NCBI RefSeq assembly: GCF_014207845.1
Contig: NZ_JACHLC010000002.1
Span: 372,001 to 436,000, forward strand
Direction: 5' to 3'
Source: Chryseobacterium shigense
GTDB lineage: Bacteria; Bacteroidota; Bacteroidia; Flavobacteriales; Weeksellaceae
Length of the DNA: 64,000 bases
The position numbers were made by a program, and so were the translations under genes. Shown here piece by piece: positions 34,775 through 44,758 of the stretch. Under the pieces are notes generated by a model. The model did not search any database and had not been told where the DNA came from. It saw only the letters and a list, made by a program, of their open reading frames with translations. Position 1 is the first letter of the stretch. Every line of letters starts with the position of its first letter.

Positions 34775-36637
34775 TTAACGCCCTAAATAGACCAGTAAAA
34801 CATTGATATCGGCTGGAGAAACACCACTGATCCTGCCTGCCTGTGCAATAGTTTTTGGTCTTACATTAGACATTTTCTGTTTTGCTTCTGCAGAAAGGCT
34901 GGAAAGGCTTTTATAGTCGAAATCATCCGGAATTTTAATGTTTTCCAGACGGTTAAGTTTAGCTACATTTTCTTTTTCCTTTTCAATATAGCCTTTGTAT
35001 TTAATGTTGATTTCTGCCTGTTCTCTTATTTCATCATTATATTGCGACGAAAATTCTTTAATGGAATCAATTTCATCCAGTTTTTCTAATGTGATATTAG
35101 GTCTGGTAAGGAATTGCGCAGCTTTATAAGCCTGATCTACAGGATTGCTTTCTGATTTTTCAAGAATAGGATTAATCATGCCGGGTTTTAAAGAAGTTTC
35201 TCTTAAAAACTCTTCAAGTTCCTGACTTTTAGATACTTTGGTTTCAACTTTTCTTAATCTTTCTTCTTTCGCAAGCCCTAAATCGAATGCTTTTCTTGTA
35301 AGCCTGATATCAGCATTGTCCTGTCTTAATAAAAGCCTGTATTCTGCACGTGAGGTGAACATTCTGTAAGGCTCTTCTGTTCCTTTTGTAATCAGATCAT
35401 CGATCAGTACGCCGATATAAGCTTCATCTCTGTTCAGTATAAAATCTCCTTTTTCGTGTACTTTATTATGAGCATTGATACCGGCAATTAAACCTTGTCC
35501 TGCTGCTTCTTCATATCCTGTGGTACCGTTAATCTGGCCTGCAAAATATAAGTTATCGATCAATTTTGTTTCTAAAGTATGCTTTAATTGGGTAGGAGGG
35601 AAGTAATCATACTCAATAGCATAACCTGGACGGAATACCTTTACATTTTCAAAGCCGGGAATTTGCTTCATAGCTTTAATCTGTACATCTTCAGGAAGCG
35701 AAGAACTGAAGCCGTTAACGTATATTTCCACAGTTTTCCATCCTTCCGGTTCTACGAAAAGCTGATGTCTTGTTCTTTCTGCAAAACGATTGATCTTATC
35801 TTCTATACTTGGACAATATCTCGGGCCCAAGCTCTGGATTGTTCCGTTGAACATAGGACTCCTGTCGAAACCTTCACGTAAAATATCATGAACTGTTTCG
35901 TTGGTATATACAATATGACAGCTTAATTGTTTTGTAAGTTTCGGAGTATCCGTATAACTGAACTTTTGGGGATTTTCGTCTCCTTTCTGTTCTTCCATTT
36001 TGGAGTAATCGAGACTTCTTCCATCTACGCGGGGAGGGGTTCCTGTCTTCATTCTTCCTGCTTCGAAACCTAAACTTACAAGCTGTTCTGTAATTCCGAA
36101 TGCTCTTGGTTCACCCATTCTTCCTCCGCCTAATTGTTTGTCTCCAACATGAATTAATCCATTCAGAAATGTACCATTGGTAAGAACTACGGATTTCCCT
36201 TTTATTTCAATTCCTAAAGAAGTAATAACTCCGGTTACCTTATTATTTTCTACAATAAGCTGTTTCACCATATCCTGAAAAAAATCAAGATTTGGAGTAT
36301 TTTCCAGTGCCAGTCTCCATTCTTCTGCAAAAAGCATTCTGTCGTTTTGGGTTCTTGGAGACCACATGGCGGGACCTTTGGAAAGATTCAGCATTTTGAA
36401 CTGGATCGCGGATTTATCTGCTACAATTCCGGAGTATCCTCCCATAGCATCAATTTCTCTTACGATCTGTCCTTTTGCGATTCCTCCCATTGCCGGGTTG
36501 CAGCTCATCTGTCCGATGGTCTGCATATTCATTGTAACAAGCAGTGTCTTTGAACCGAGGTTCGCGGCTGCAGCTGCAGCTTCACAACCTGCATGTCCGG
36601 CACCTACTACAATTACGTCATATATATCTGAAATCAT
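34775..36637 (-). CDS. mnmG: tRNA uridine-5-carboxymethylaminomethyl(34) synthesis enzyme MnmG
   Basis: 620 residues, complete. FAD-binding GAGHAGCEAA (12-21), SCNPAMGGIAKG with the conserved Cys, GGGRMGEPRA, and the C-terminal helical domain ending KTIAQAGRISGVSPADINVLLVYL. With MnmE it modifies the wobble uridine of several tRNAs. The gene (old name gidA) is often close to oriC, and here it is bracketed by two parS sites. Confidence 0.97.
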   Translation of the reverse strand: MISDIYDVIVVGAGHAGCEAAAAAANLGSKTLLVTMNMQTIGQMSCNPAMGGIAKGQIVREIDAMGGYSGIVADKSAIQFKMLNLSKGPAMWSPRTQNDRMLFAEEWRLALENTPNLDFFQDMVKQLIVENNKVTGVITSLGIEIKGKSVVLTNGTFLNGLIHVGDKQLGGGRMGEPRAFGITEQLVSLGFEAGRMKTGTPPRVDGRSLDYSKMEEQKGDENPQKFSYTDTPKLTKQLSCHIVYTNETVHDILREGFDRSPMFNGTIQSLGPRYCPSIEDKINRFAERTRHQLFVEPEGWKTVEIYVNGFSSSLPEDVQIKAMKQIPGFENVKVFRPGYAIEYDYFPPTQLKHTLETKLIDNLYFAGQINGTTGYEEAAGQGLIAGINAHNKVHEKGDFILNRDEAYIGVLIDDLITKGTEEPYRMFTSRAEYRLLLRQDNADIRLTRKAFDLGLAKEERLRKVETKVSKSQELEEFLRETSLKPGMINPILEKSESNPVDQAYKAAQFLTRPNITLEKLDEIDSIKEFSSQYNDEIREQAEINIKYKGYIEKEKENVAKLNRLENIKIPDDFDYKSLSSLSAEAKQKMSNVRPKTIAQAGRISGVSPADINVLLVYLGR

Positions 36638-36684
36638 TTTTATTTTGCTTATTTAAAGCCTTTAATTTTAATCTTTTCTATAAA

Positions 36685-36700
36685 TGTTTCACGTGAAACA
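36685..36700. other. parS site 2 (ParB binding)
   Basis: A second perfect TGTTTCACGTGAAACA, 48 bases upstream of the mnmG start and about 1.9 kb from site 1. Confidence 0.9.
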
Positions 36701-36787
36701 TTTTTAGAGAATGCGCTCCAGATGAGCCTTTATTGTAGCTAAAATTGAATGCTTTACGGATTACTCTTTAAGTGATTCTTCAATTTA

Positions 36788-37207
36788 TCAAGGATTTAAT
36801 TCCTTAAATTTAGCCAGATATAAATCTTCCATTCTCCGCATCTCTTTCTCTTCTTCTTCCGTCTTATCCTTGTATCCCGCGAGGTGAAGGATGCCATGAG
36901 CAAGGACTCTTTTTAGTTCTTCCTCATAATCTCTGGATAGGGTAGAAGCGTTGTCTGAAATTCGCTGCAAAGATACGAAAATCTCTCCGCTTATTGTTTT
37001 ACCTTTTACATAATCGAAAGTGATGATATCTGTATAATAATCATGCTGCAAATAATCCTGGTTGATCTTTAGCAGATATTCGTCATCACAGAAAATATAA
37101 TTGATTTCACCCGTTTTTTTTCCTTCTGAAAGAATAATATCTTCCAGCCATTTTTGATAATCTGTATTCACAGATTCCTGTAAGTTTTCGTAAAAGAATT
37201 GTATCAT
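36788..37207 (-). CDS. ybeY: rRNA maturation endoribonuclease YbeY
   Basis: 139 residues. The metal motif HGxLHLxGY is present (H104, H108), but the third His of the H-x3-H-x5-H motif is Asp114 (GYKDKTEEEE), a change I believe is usual in Bacteroidota. Needed for 16S rRNA 3'-end maturation and ribosome quality control. It follows the patatin-like gene by 4 bases. Confidence 0.92.
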   Translation of the reverse strand: MIQFFYENLQESVNTDYQKWLEDIILSEGKKTGEINYIFCDDEYLLKINQDYLQHDYYTDIITFDYVKGKTISGEIFVSLQRISDNASTLSRDYEEELKRVLAHGILHLAGYKDKTEEEEKEMRRMEDLYLAKFKELNP

Positions 37208-37211
37208 TGTA

Positions 37212-39368
37212 TTAAAACCAGTGCCCTAAAATAACACTGAATATGCCTTTTTGATTGTTTTTAAGTGAATGGCTAAAGTTGATTTTGATCTGCCCGAATG
37301 GAGATTTATATCCTGCTGTAAGTCCTACGGAGCTAAAGTTTACTTTAACTGCATCTTCGAAATTAATATCATCCGAAAGATTGGCAAAGCTGAAATTACC
37401 GCTCAGGAAATAGTTTTTATTGAATTTAAACTGGAGATCATTGGAAACAAGAATCACATTATCGGTGTTTAACTGTGCAAAATAGAAGCCTCCGAAGCTT
37501 TTGAAGTTGATCATATTCTGTTCGAAAATTCCTCCCAGCCTGTATTGGTAAAATTCCGGAAGATCATCACCAATTGTAATACCGCCATAAAGATTAAGGC
37601 GGTAGGAAAACTGCTTTGAAATGGGAACATTAATCCTGATATCAGCTTTTACCTGTATGATTCTTTTTTCAACCTCAGATTTCAGTAGATCTACTACTTT
37701 CCCTTCGGCATTGATATAAATACCTCTTGAAGGAAAATCTTTGTCGTTCTGCGTATCACTTTTCAGAAATACATAAGGATTTAGGAAACGCATATATCTT
37801 TCATGCTCTCCGTTTATTTCTGCACCGAAATAATCATGACTGATTCCGCCGCCAATAGCGAATTTATCCTTCCATATAGACTGTATAAAGGCCTCATTAC
37901 GGAACCATTCCCATTTATCTACAATATTATTATCTACATTTTTAAGATCAAAGCTCATTCCGGAAGAATAAATACCAAATCCCGGAATATAACCGTTATC
38001 AATGAAATAATTCAGGTAATATCTGGGCTTGTCACCTACCACTACATCCAGAGACAGATTTGAATTTTTGAATAAAAGACGTTTTCCTGAATAATTCAGA
38101 AGAAGTCCTGTCTTGAAAACTTCATCATAATGCAATCCTACTTTTAAAAAGTGCCGGGCTTCATCTTCGGTGACGTAAAGCTTAAGGTAATTGGCATTAT
38201 TTTCAGGAATGATATCATAATTAATAAATCGGTAATTATTGGTGGCAACCAGTTTATCTATTTTCTTATTGATAGAGCCATAAGTCTGCATTGAAGGCAA
38301 ACGGAGTCCCATTTTTCCTAAGACGTAGTTTTTACCGTAAATACGGCCTCCATCCAATGAAATACTGTCAATCTTATACACATTGGAATATATGGGATTT
38401 ACGCGCTCCCTGAGGCGGTCAAAAGGCCGTTTTGGAAGCTGGTCCAATATGGCTGTATATTTTTTTCCTTCCGCATAGCCACTGTCCAGAATTTTTTTCT
38501 TCTCATCATAGCTTGTTGCGGTCATCCCTTTTAGATTGGGTTTGATATTAATATCTGTGTATTTGTACTGTTTTCTGGTATCTCTCTTAATTCCGAAATC
38601 AATTACCTGGTTCAGAATTGATATGATATTACTTAAATCTTCTCTTTTCGACAAATCCTGGTTAAGATCCACACCTATCACGATATCGATACCTTTGTCC
38701 TTTAACGGCTTTGAAGGATAATTGACCGTCATGGCTCCGTCTATGTAAATGCTGTCGCCAATTTTTACAGGATCCATAAGAGAAGGGAAGGCAGAACTGG
38801 CCATAATAGACTGTACAAGATCTCCTTTCTCAAAAATTTCCATATTACCGCTTTCAAGATTGGTGGCTACACACATGAATGGAATCGGCAGTTTGGAAAA
38901 ATCGTCAATATTGGAAACGTTTTTGAAAAGTTCTTTCAGGAGATAAACATTTCTCTGCCCTGAACTGATAGAAGAGGGAAGGGAGATTTTCCCATTTTTT
39001 AAAGGGATGGATAAAAGATATTTATCTACAGATTTATTAAAGAAAGAAGATTCCTGTCTGGATTTGGGATCCATAATCAGAGAATAGAAATCGGTATCCA
39101 TTACAATCTTCTCTATTTCTTTTCCGGAATAGCCTGAAGCATACAATCCTCCGACAATAGCTCCCATGCTGGTTCCGGAGATATAATCGACTTTCACTCC
39201 CAATGAATCCAGAACTTTCAGCACTCCCACATGTGAAAAACCTTTGGCACCGCCACCGGCAAGTGAAAGGCCGATTCTCGGATTTTTCGGTATGACGAGA
39301 TCCTTTTTCACTTGGGAATGGATCATCATAAGCTGGAATACGAAGAGAAGGATCAGGAGTTTTCTCAT
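37212..39368 (-). CDS. Patatin-like phospholipase with Omp85-type beta-barrel
   Basis: 718 residues. Signal peptide (1-19); patatin domain (about 30-280) with oxyanion loop GGGAKG (38-43), nucleophile S67 in GTSMG, and IDGAMTVN holding the catalytic Asp; then one POTRA-like segment (about 320-400) and a C-terminal barrel ending with Phe (SVILGHWF). This is the PlpD/type Vd-like layout: a lipase domain carried by an outer-membrane barrel. It lies 2 bases after murF-alr and 4 before ybeY. Confidence 0.9.
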   Translation of the reverse strand: MRKLLILLFVFQLMMIHSQVKKDLVIPKNPRIGLSLAGGGAKGFSHVGVLKVLDSLGVKVDYISGTSMGAIVGGLYASGYSGKEIEKIVMDTDFYSLIMDPKSRQESSFFNKSVDKYLLSIPLKNGKISLPSSISSGQRNVYLLKELFKNVSNIDDFSKLPIPFMCVATNLESGNMEIFEKGDLVQSIMASSAFPSLMDPVKIGDSIYIDGAMTVNYPSKPLKDKGIDIVIGVDLNQDLSKREDLSNIISILNQVIDFGIKRDTRKQYKYTDINIKPNLKGMTATSYDEKKKILDSGYAEGKKYTAILDQLPKRPFDRLRERVNPIYSNVYKIDSISLDGGRIYGKNYVLGKMGLRLPSMQTYGSINKKIDKLVATNNYRFINYDIIPENNANYLKLYVTEDEARHFLKVGLHYDEVFKTGLLLNYSGKRLLFKNSNLSLDVVVGDKPRYYLNYFIDNGYIPGFGIYSSGMSFDLKNVDNNIVDKWEWFRNEAFIQSIWKDKFAIGGGISHDYFGAEINGEHERYMRFLNPYVFLKSDTQNDKDFPSRGIYINAEGKVVDLLKSEVEKRIIQVKADIRINVPISKQFSYRLNLYGGITIGDDLPEFYQYRLGGIFEQNMINFKSFGGFYFAQLNTDNVILVSNDLQFKFNKNYFLSGNFSFANLSDDINFEDAVKVNFSSVGLTAGYKSPFGQIKINFSHSLKNNQKGIFSVILGHWF

Positions 39369-39370
39369 AA

Positions 39371-41818
39371 CTAGTCTTTTATATAAATCCGTTTCACCCG
39401 GGGCGAAATGGAGGTTAACACTTCATAGGTTATTGTTTTGCAGTAGCCTGCGAATTCTTTTAAACTTGGTTTTGCATTAAATACGGTAACAGTATCACCT
39501 TCTTTTACATTGGGTATCTGGTCTACATTAATCATCATCATATCCATACAGATATTTCCAACAATGGGAGCCAGTATTTTGTTAATGCCCACATTTCCAA
39601 CCTGGTTTCCTATCAGTCTCGGGATTCCGTCTGCATATCCTACAGGAATGGTAGCGATCTTTGCTGCATGATCCGGTTTGTATTTTCTGCTGTAGCCAAC
39701 AGATTCTCCGGTGTCTACTGTTGATATCTGTGAAATTACGGTTTTAAAACTTACGACTGACTGAAGCTGTTTTTGTATTTCACTGTTTGGTGATTCTCCG
39801 ATCATTCCAATCCCGATCCTTACCATGTCATACTGATGTGCTGTATAACTTGTTATTCCGGAAGAATTCAGGATATGACGGATAGGAGCGTAGCCCAGTT
39901 TTTCAATCAGATAAGAGGAATTTTTTTCAAAAACTTCAAGCTGTTTGAATGTAAATTCCTTTTCTTCAGGCATATCAGAAGAAGATAAATGACTGAATAA
40001 GCTCTGAACCTTTACATTTTTACTATTTAAAGTTTCACTGAGCTGGTCCAGTTCAAAATCTTTAAAACCAAGACGGTGCATCCCTGTCTCCAGTTTAATG
40101 TGGATAGGGTATTTTTTATCATAGCCGGATTTCTGTACGGCTTCATAGAACAGTTCCAAAACCCTGAAACTGTAAATTTCCGGTTCGAGGTTATATTCAA
40201 TAATGGTTTCGTAGCTGTGCTGTTCAGGATTCATAACCACAATAGGAGTGGTGATCCCTTTTTTACGTAGTTCTACCCCTTCATCAGCGTAAGCAACCCC
40301 CAGATAATCAATATGATGGTGCTGCAGGAATTCAGAAATTTCATAACTCCCTAGTCCATAGGCATTGGCTTTTACCATAGCCATCATTTTTGTTCCCGGT
40401 TTCAGCAGTGATTTATGATAGTTGATGTTATGAAGGATGGCATTCAGATTGATTTCAAGTACGGTATCGTGTTTTCTGAGTTCAAGGATATCTTTAAGTT
40501 TTTCAATCTCAAATTTTCTTGCTCCTTTAAGCAGGATGATCTGGTTTTCAATTTCTGTAAGCTTTTTACTTTCAATGAGTTCCTGGGTGTTGACGAAAGT
40601 AGAAGTTTCAGCTTTAAATAGTTCACTAAACTTTGATATTTCATCACCGATCAGGAATACAGAATCAAAATTCTGATCATTCACCAGTTCTGAAACTTCC
40701 TCATAGAGTGCTTTGGAATTTGAATTTACACCTACAATATCTGTTAAAACCAACGATTTTTCAGGCTTATTATATTCATTCAGGAATTGAAGGGCAGTTT
40801 TCAGGGAATCCAGATCCAGGTTAAAGGAATCATTGATTACGATATTATTCTTAATTCCTTCAATAGCTTCAAGACGCATTTCTACGGCCTTCAGAGAATT
40901 AATTTTTTCAATGATCTTTTGAGTATCAATATTCAGTTCCTTTAAAACTGTGATCAAAGCCAGAGCATTCGTTAATGTGGCTTCATCTCTTTGATTAACA
41001 GGGAAAGAAAATTCTTCATCAAAATAAACTACTGTGATCTTTTCATCTTTGGAAGCACCTTCTTTGATGAAAACCTGGTTATCCTGCTTAAGCCCGTAAG
41101 AAATTAATTTCTTACTTGAATATAATTCTTTTATTTTATTGTTAACCAATGAATTGTCACCATTGTAAATAATAACTTCAGAGTCTTTGAAGAGCTTTAT
41201 TTTTTCACTGATCAATTCATCTTCAGATTTAAAATTGGCAGCGTGGGCAGTTCCGATATGAGTAAGCAGTCCGATCTGAGGATGGAATATATTTTCCAGT
41301 TTTTCCATCTCGTGAGGCTTTGAAATTCCCACTTCAAAAATTCCAAGCTCGTAAGAACTGTTAATCTGAAGAAGGGAAAGGGGAAGGCCGATCTGGGAAT
41401 TGAAACTCTTCGGGCTTTTAACGGTGGGGAATTCGTTCCAAAGACATTGGTAAAGCCATTCCTTTAAAATGGTTTTTCCGTTGCTTCCGGTAATTCCGAT
41501 AGATTTCAGATGGGAGTTTTCGAAATGATATTTGGCAAGTTTCTGAAGAAAATCTACCGAATTTTCAACAATGATCCATGTTATGTTTTCAAACTGCGGG
41601 TACTGATGTTCAGAAATAATCACACCGATACCGCGGTCCACAGCAGATTCAATAAATTTTTCCCCGGAGTTTTTATGCGTATTAATTGCAATAAAAGCCG
41701 TATTTTTTGTTGAATAAATAATCCTGCTGTCAAACGCTATATTTCTGATCACTAAATCTTTATCCCCAATGATCTGTGCGTTGGTGATTGCTGCAATTTG
41801 TTTTACTGTATAGTTCAT
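39371..41818 (-). CDS. Bifunctional MurF ligase / alanine racemase fusion
   Basis: 815 residues. The N-terminal half (about 1-445) is UDP-MurNAc-tripeptide:D-Ala-D-Ala ligase with P-loop GITGSNGKT near 108-116. The C-terminal half (about 450-815) is a fold-III PLP alanine racemase with the lysine in MVKANAYGLGSYE near 490. The racemase supplies D-Ala that Ddl joins and MurF adds to the murein precursor. This fusion is a known Bacteroidota trait. No catalytic residue appears lost in the racemase half; the MurF half has divergent spacing. Confidence 0.93.
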   Translation of the reverse strand: MNYTVKQIAAITNAQIIGDKDLVIRNIAFDSRIIYSTKNTAFIAINTHKNSGEKFIESAVDRGIGVIISEHQYPQFENITWIIVENSVDFLQKLAKYHFENSHLKSIGITGSNGKTILKEWLYQCLWNEFPTVKSPKSFNSQIGLPLSLLQINSSYELGIFEVGISKPHEMEKLENIFHPQIGLLTHIGTAHAANFKSEDELISEKIKLFKDSEVIIYNGDNSLVNNKIKELYSSKKLISYGLKQDNQVFIKEGASKDEKITVVYFDEEFSFPVNQRDEATLTNALALITVLKELNIDTQKIIEKINSLKAVEMRLEAIEGIKNNIVINDSFNLDLDSLKTALQFLNEYNKPEKSLVLTDIVGVNSNSKALYEEVSELVNDQNFDSVFLIGDEISKFSELFKAETSTFVNTQELIESKKLTEIENQIILLKGARKFEIEKLKDILELRKHDTVLEINLNAILHNINYHKSLLKPGTKMMAMVKANAYGLGSYEISEFLQHHHIDYLGVAYADEGVELRKKGITTPIVVMNPEQHSYETIIEYNLEPEIYSFRVLELFYEAVQKSGYDKKYPIHIKLETGMHRLGFKDFELDQLSETLNSKNVKVQSLFSHLSSSDMPEEKEFTFKQLEVFEKNSSYLIEKLGYAPIRHILNSSGITSYTAHQYDMVRIGIGMIGESPNSEIQKQLQSVVSFKTVISQISTVDTGESVGYSRKYKPDHAAKIATIPVGYADGIPRLIGNQVGNVGINKILAPIVGNICMDMMMINVDQIPNVKEGDTVTVFNAKPSLKEFAGYCKTITYEVLTSISPRVKRIYIKD

Positions 41819-41929
41819 TGATACCTCCTTCTCTTTATTTCTGAATAAAACGGTTATTTAGCGAAAGCGGGAACGGATTTTATACAATATCCTTTTGCAG
41901 TTCCGCCTTTTTACGTTTTACAAATCTTA

Positions 41930-42520
41930 TTATTTTTTCTTCTTTAAAAGTACTTCGTCTATAAAAACCCGGCGGCTCACCGCTTCATAGCTTTCTGTTT
42001 CGCCTAGCTCTACCAGGTTATTTCCCTGGGAAGTTCTCATAGAATAATTGGCCAGATTTCCTGTTCTCTTGCAAATGGCATGCACTTTCGTAACATACTC
42101 TGCGGTGGCCATCAGGTTGGGCATAGGTCCGAAAGGACGCCCCAGGAAATCCATATCAAGCCCTGCCACAACCACTCTTATTCCGCTGTTAGCAAGCTGG
42201 TTGGCGATGTCAACAATGCTTTCATCAAAAAACTGTGCTTCATCTATCCCTACTACATCGCAATTGGAAGCAAGCAGAAGAATTTCATTGGGATTATCTA
42301 CTGCCGTGCTGCGGATTTTGTTCTGATTATGGGAAACAACATCTTCTTCAGAATATCGTGTATCCAGTCTCGGTTTAAAAATTTCCACGTTCTGTCCTGC
42401 CATTTCTGCTCTGCGTAATCTCCGGATCAGCTCTTCGGTTTTTCCCGAGAACATAGAGCCACAAATAACTTCCATCCAACCGCTTTGTTTGGAATGATTA
42501 ATTGTATTTTCTAAAAACAT
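41930..42520 (-). CDS. tdk: Thymidine kinase
   Basis: 196 residues, TK1 type. P-loop GSMFSGKTEE (21-30), DEAQFFDE and the lasso region ending in a conserved YEAVSRR are visible. Of the four Cys that bind structural zinc in E. coli-type enzymes only one remains (HAICKRTGN), so this lasso is zinc-free or differently held. Phosphorylates thymidine in salvage. Divergent from the acidic repeat protein gene. Confidence 0.93.
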   Translation of the reverse strand: MFLENTINHSKQSGWMEVICGSMFSGKTEELIRRLRRAEMAGQNVEIFKPRLDTRYSEEDVVSHNQNKIRSTAVDNPNEILLLASNCDVVGIDEAQFFDESIVDIANQLANSGIRVVVAGLDMDFLGRPFGPMPNLMATAEYVTKVHAICKRTGNLANYSMRTSQGNNLVELGETESYEAVSRRVFIDEVLLKKKK

Positions 42521-42581
42521 TTGTTAAATTAGCCGTATATTTTTAAGATCAAAAGTAAGCAATTTTAATAAGATTCTTATT

Positions 42582-44081
42582 ATGCAGAACATCCAAGATT
42601 TAAAGGAAAAAATTTTTTTTGAATCCAAAAATATCATTGATATTTTGGAAAAAATAAACAATGTGGACGAATTACTTTCCAAGCAGGATCTTGTAGATGA
42701 GCTTGCGAACAGGATCTCATTTTTGAGGCTTCTGGAAAAAAATATTGACTATTTTATTACGGATTCACAACAGAATTCAGATAATCAGTATGTTTCTTCA
42801 AGCCAGGATGATGGGCATGAATCCCACAATGAAGTGACGGAAGAGGAGGCAATTTTCAATAATGAATTTAATGAGATTGATGAAAACGAAGGTGAAAACT
42901 ATTCAGTTGCATCACAGGATGAAGAGGAAAAATTTAATCATCAGCTTGATGAGATCGTAGAAAATGAATTCCATGAAAATATAATCAGTTTTGCAGAAGA
43001 AAATTACAGCAATGATTCTTCTGAAATGCTTCGGGAAAAAGCTTCTCACAACGAAGTTACGGAAGAAGAAGCTGTTTTCAACAATCAGCTGAACGAAATT
43101 GATGAAAATGAAACATTCAATACCCAGGAAAAAGTCTTCAGTTTTGTTGACGAAGAAAGAATCCTTGCCGGAGCCGAGCCGGATAATGATGAAGATCTGA
43201 ATGAAGATTTATTCATTAATGAAATTACAGAAGAAGAGGCTGTTTTTAATAATCAACTCAATGAAATTGACGAAGATGAAGGGAACGTTTCACATGAAAC
43301 AATTACTTCTGATGACCTTCAGGAAGAAACAAATTATACGTCAGTTACAGATAAAAACGGAGAGCAGGCAGAAAGAATTCCAAGCATCTTTGATAACGAA
43401 ATGCTGGAAGATGAAATACTGATTGAGGAAAATGAAGAACAGTTCGTAGTATCTAATGTTACCATAGAACAGGGAGAAATGCTTACGGAAACTTCCAATG
43501 TGGAAAGTATTCTTAACGAAATAAAAAATGATCCTCCTGCAGAAGAAAAGCAGGAAACGATCCTTGCAGAAGTATATGACAGAAGAAAAATTGTTGAAAT
43601 AGACAAGCCCCTTCCGGAAACTGAAAAAGAAAAACCTGCTTCTGATGAAAGTTTTGAGGATCTGGATGCTTACCAGCGAGAGAAAAAAATAAAACTGGCC
43701 AACATCAAGGGATTAAAAGCTGTGCAAACCCTTTTCGATGATGATCCCCTGGAAAGGGAAACTCCTCAGGAAAAACCAGTTCCTGAAGTGAAAGAAGAGC
43801 AGGGAAGCATTCTGAAAACAAATATTCCGACCAATTTCATGGAAGCGGATAAGGTAAAACCTGAGTTCAGGCTGGACCTGAATGACAGGATTGCTTTTTC
43901 AAAAATGCTCTTTGACGGAAGCCAGTCGGATCTGAATGAAACAGTAACCCGTCTGAACGGATTCAGAAATCTGGAAGAAGCAAAAGAATATCTCAGCGAT
44001 CTTTATTATGAAAGGAAGTGGAATAAAGTAGATGAATATGCCCAGAGACTCTGGGTATTGGTAGAAAATAAATTCTTATAA
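42582..44081 (+). CDS. Acidic repeat protein with conserved C-terminal domain
   Basis: 499 residues, strongly acidic. After an N-terminal helix (1-60) come three 22-residue repeats of the type NEVTEEEAxFNNxxNEIDEN at 83-104, 157-178 and 213-234, plus a weaker copy near 112-129. These sit in a low-complexity Glu/Asp/Asn/Ser region up to about 400. The last ~85 residues (LNDRIAFSKMLFDGSQSDLNE...WNKVDEYAQRLWVLVENKF) look like a folded helical domain that is probably conserved in relatives. No signal peptide or TM. Function unknown. rsmI follows after 2 bases. Confidence 0.75.
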   Translation: MQNIQDLKEKIFFESKNIIDILEKINNVDELLSKQDLVDELANRISFLRLLEKNIDYFITDSQQNSDNQYVSSSQDDGHESHNEVTEEEAIFNNEFNEIDENEGENYSVASQDEEEKFNHQLDEIVENEFHENIISFAEENYSNDSSEMLREKASHNEVTEEEAVFNNQLNEIDENETFNTQEKVFSFVDEERILAGAEPDNDEDLNEDLFINEITEEEAVFNNQLNEIDEDEGNVSHETITSDDLQEETNYTSVTDKNGEQAERIPSIFDNEMLEDEILIEENEEQFVVSNVTIEQGEMLTETSNVESILNEIKNDPPAEEKQETILAEVYDRRKIVEIDKPLPETEKEKPASDESFEDLDAYQREKKIKLANIKGLKAVQTLFDDDPLERETPQEKPVPEVKEEQGSILKTNIPTNFMEADKVKPEFRLDLNDRIAFSKMLFDGSQSDLNETVTRLNGFRNLEEAKEYLSDLYYERKWNKVDEYAQRLWVLVENKFL

Positions 44082-44083
44082 TT

Positions 44084-44758
44084 TTGAGCGGAATCTTATA
44101 TTTTGTTCCCACACCGGTCGGGAACTTAGAAGATATGACTTTCAGGGCAGTAAAGGTCCTTAAGGAAGTTGATTATATTTTATGTGAAGATACAAGAACT
44201 TCAGGGATACTTTTAAAGCATTTTGAAATCTCAAAACCTTTGAAATCCTACCATCTCCATAACGAACACCAGGCTACGGAAAAAGTGATTGCCGACCTTA
44301 AAAGCGGCCAGAATATCGCTATTATTACCGATGCAGGAACTCCCGGAATTTCAGATCCGGGTTATCTTTTGGCAAAAGCAGGATCAGATAATGATATTGA
44401 AATGATTTGCCTTCCCGGAGCAACAGCCTTAATTCCCGCACTTGTAGTGTCCGGGCTTCCGAATAATGAATTCTTATTTGCCGGATTCCTGCCTCAGAAA
44501 AAAGGAAGGCAGACAAAACTGAAACAGTTGGCAGAAGAGAAGAAAACCATTGTTTTATATGAAAGCCCGCATAAGATCAATACAACGCTGGAGCAGATTA
44601 AAGAATTCTTTGGTGAAGAGACCAAAGCAAGTCTGAGCCGTGAAATTTCCAAAAAATTTGAAGAAACCAAAAGAGGAACGATCAATGAATTAATTGAATT
44701 TTCCAAAAGTAAAACTTTAAAAGGAGAGATTGTTCTTATCGTAAATAATTCTCTTTGA
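44084..44758 (+). CDS. rsmI: 16S rRNA (cytidine1402-2'-O)-methyltransferase RsmI
   Basis: 224 residues, SAM-dependent tetrapyrrole-methylase fold. YFVPTPVGNLEDMTFRA, CEDTRTSGILLKHF and DAGTPGISDPGYLL are diagnostic. No ATG is available; TTG at 44084 gives MSGILYFVPT and starts 2 bases after the preceding stop. The C-terminus is shorter than in E. coli, which is usual here. Confidence 0.92.
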   Translation: MSGILYFVPTPVGNLEDMTFRAVKVLKEVDYILCEDTRTSGILLKHFEISKPLKSYHLHNEHQATEKVIADLKSGQNIAIITDAGTPGISDPGYLLAKAGSDNDIEMICLPGATALIPALVVSGLPNNEFLFAGFLPQKKGRQTKLKQLAEEKKTIVLYESPHKINTTLEQIKEFFGEETKASLSREISKKFEETKRGTINELIEFSKSKTLKGEIVLIVNNSL

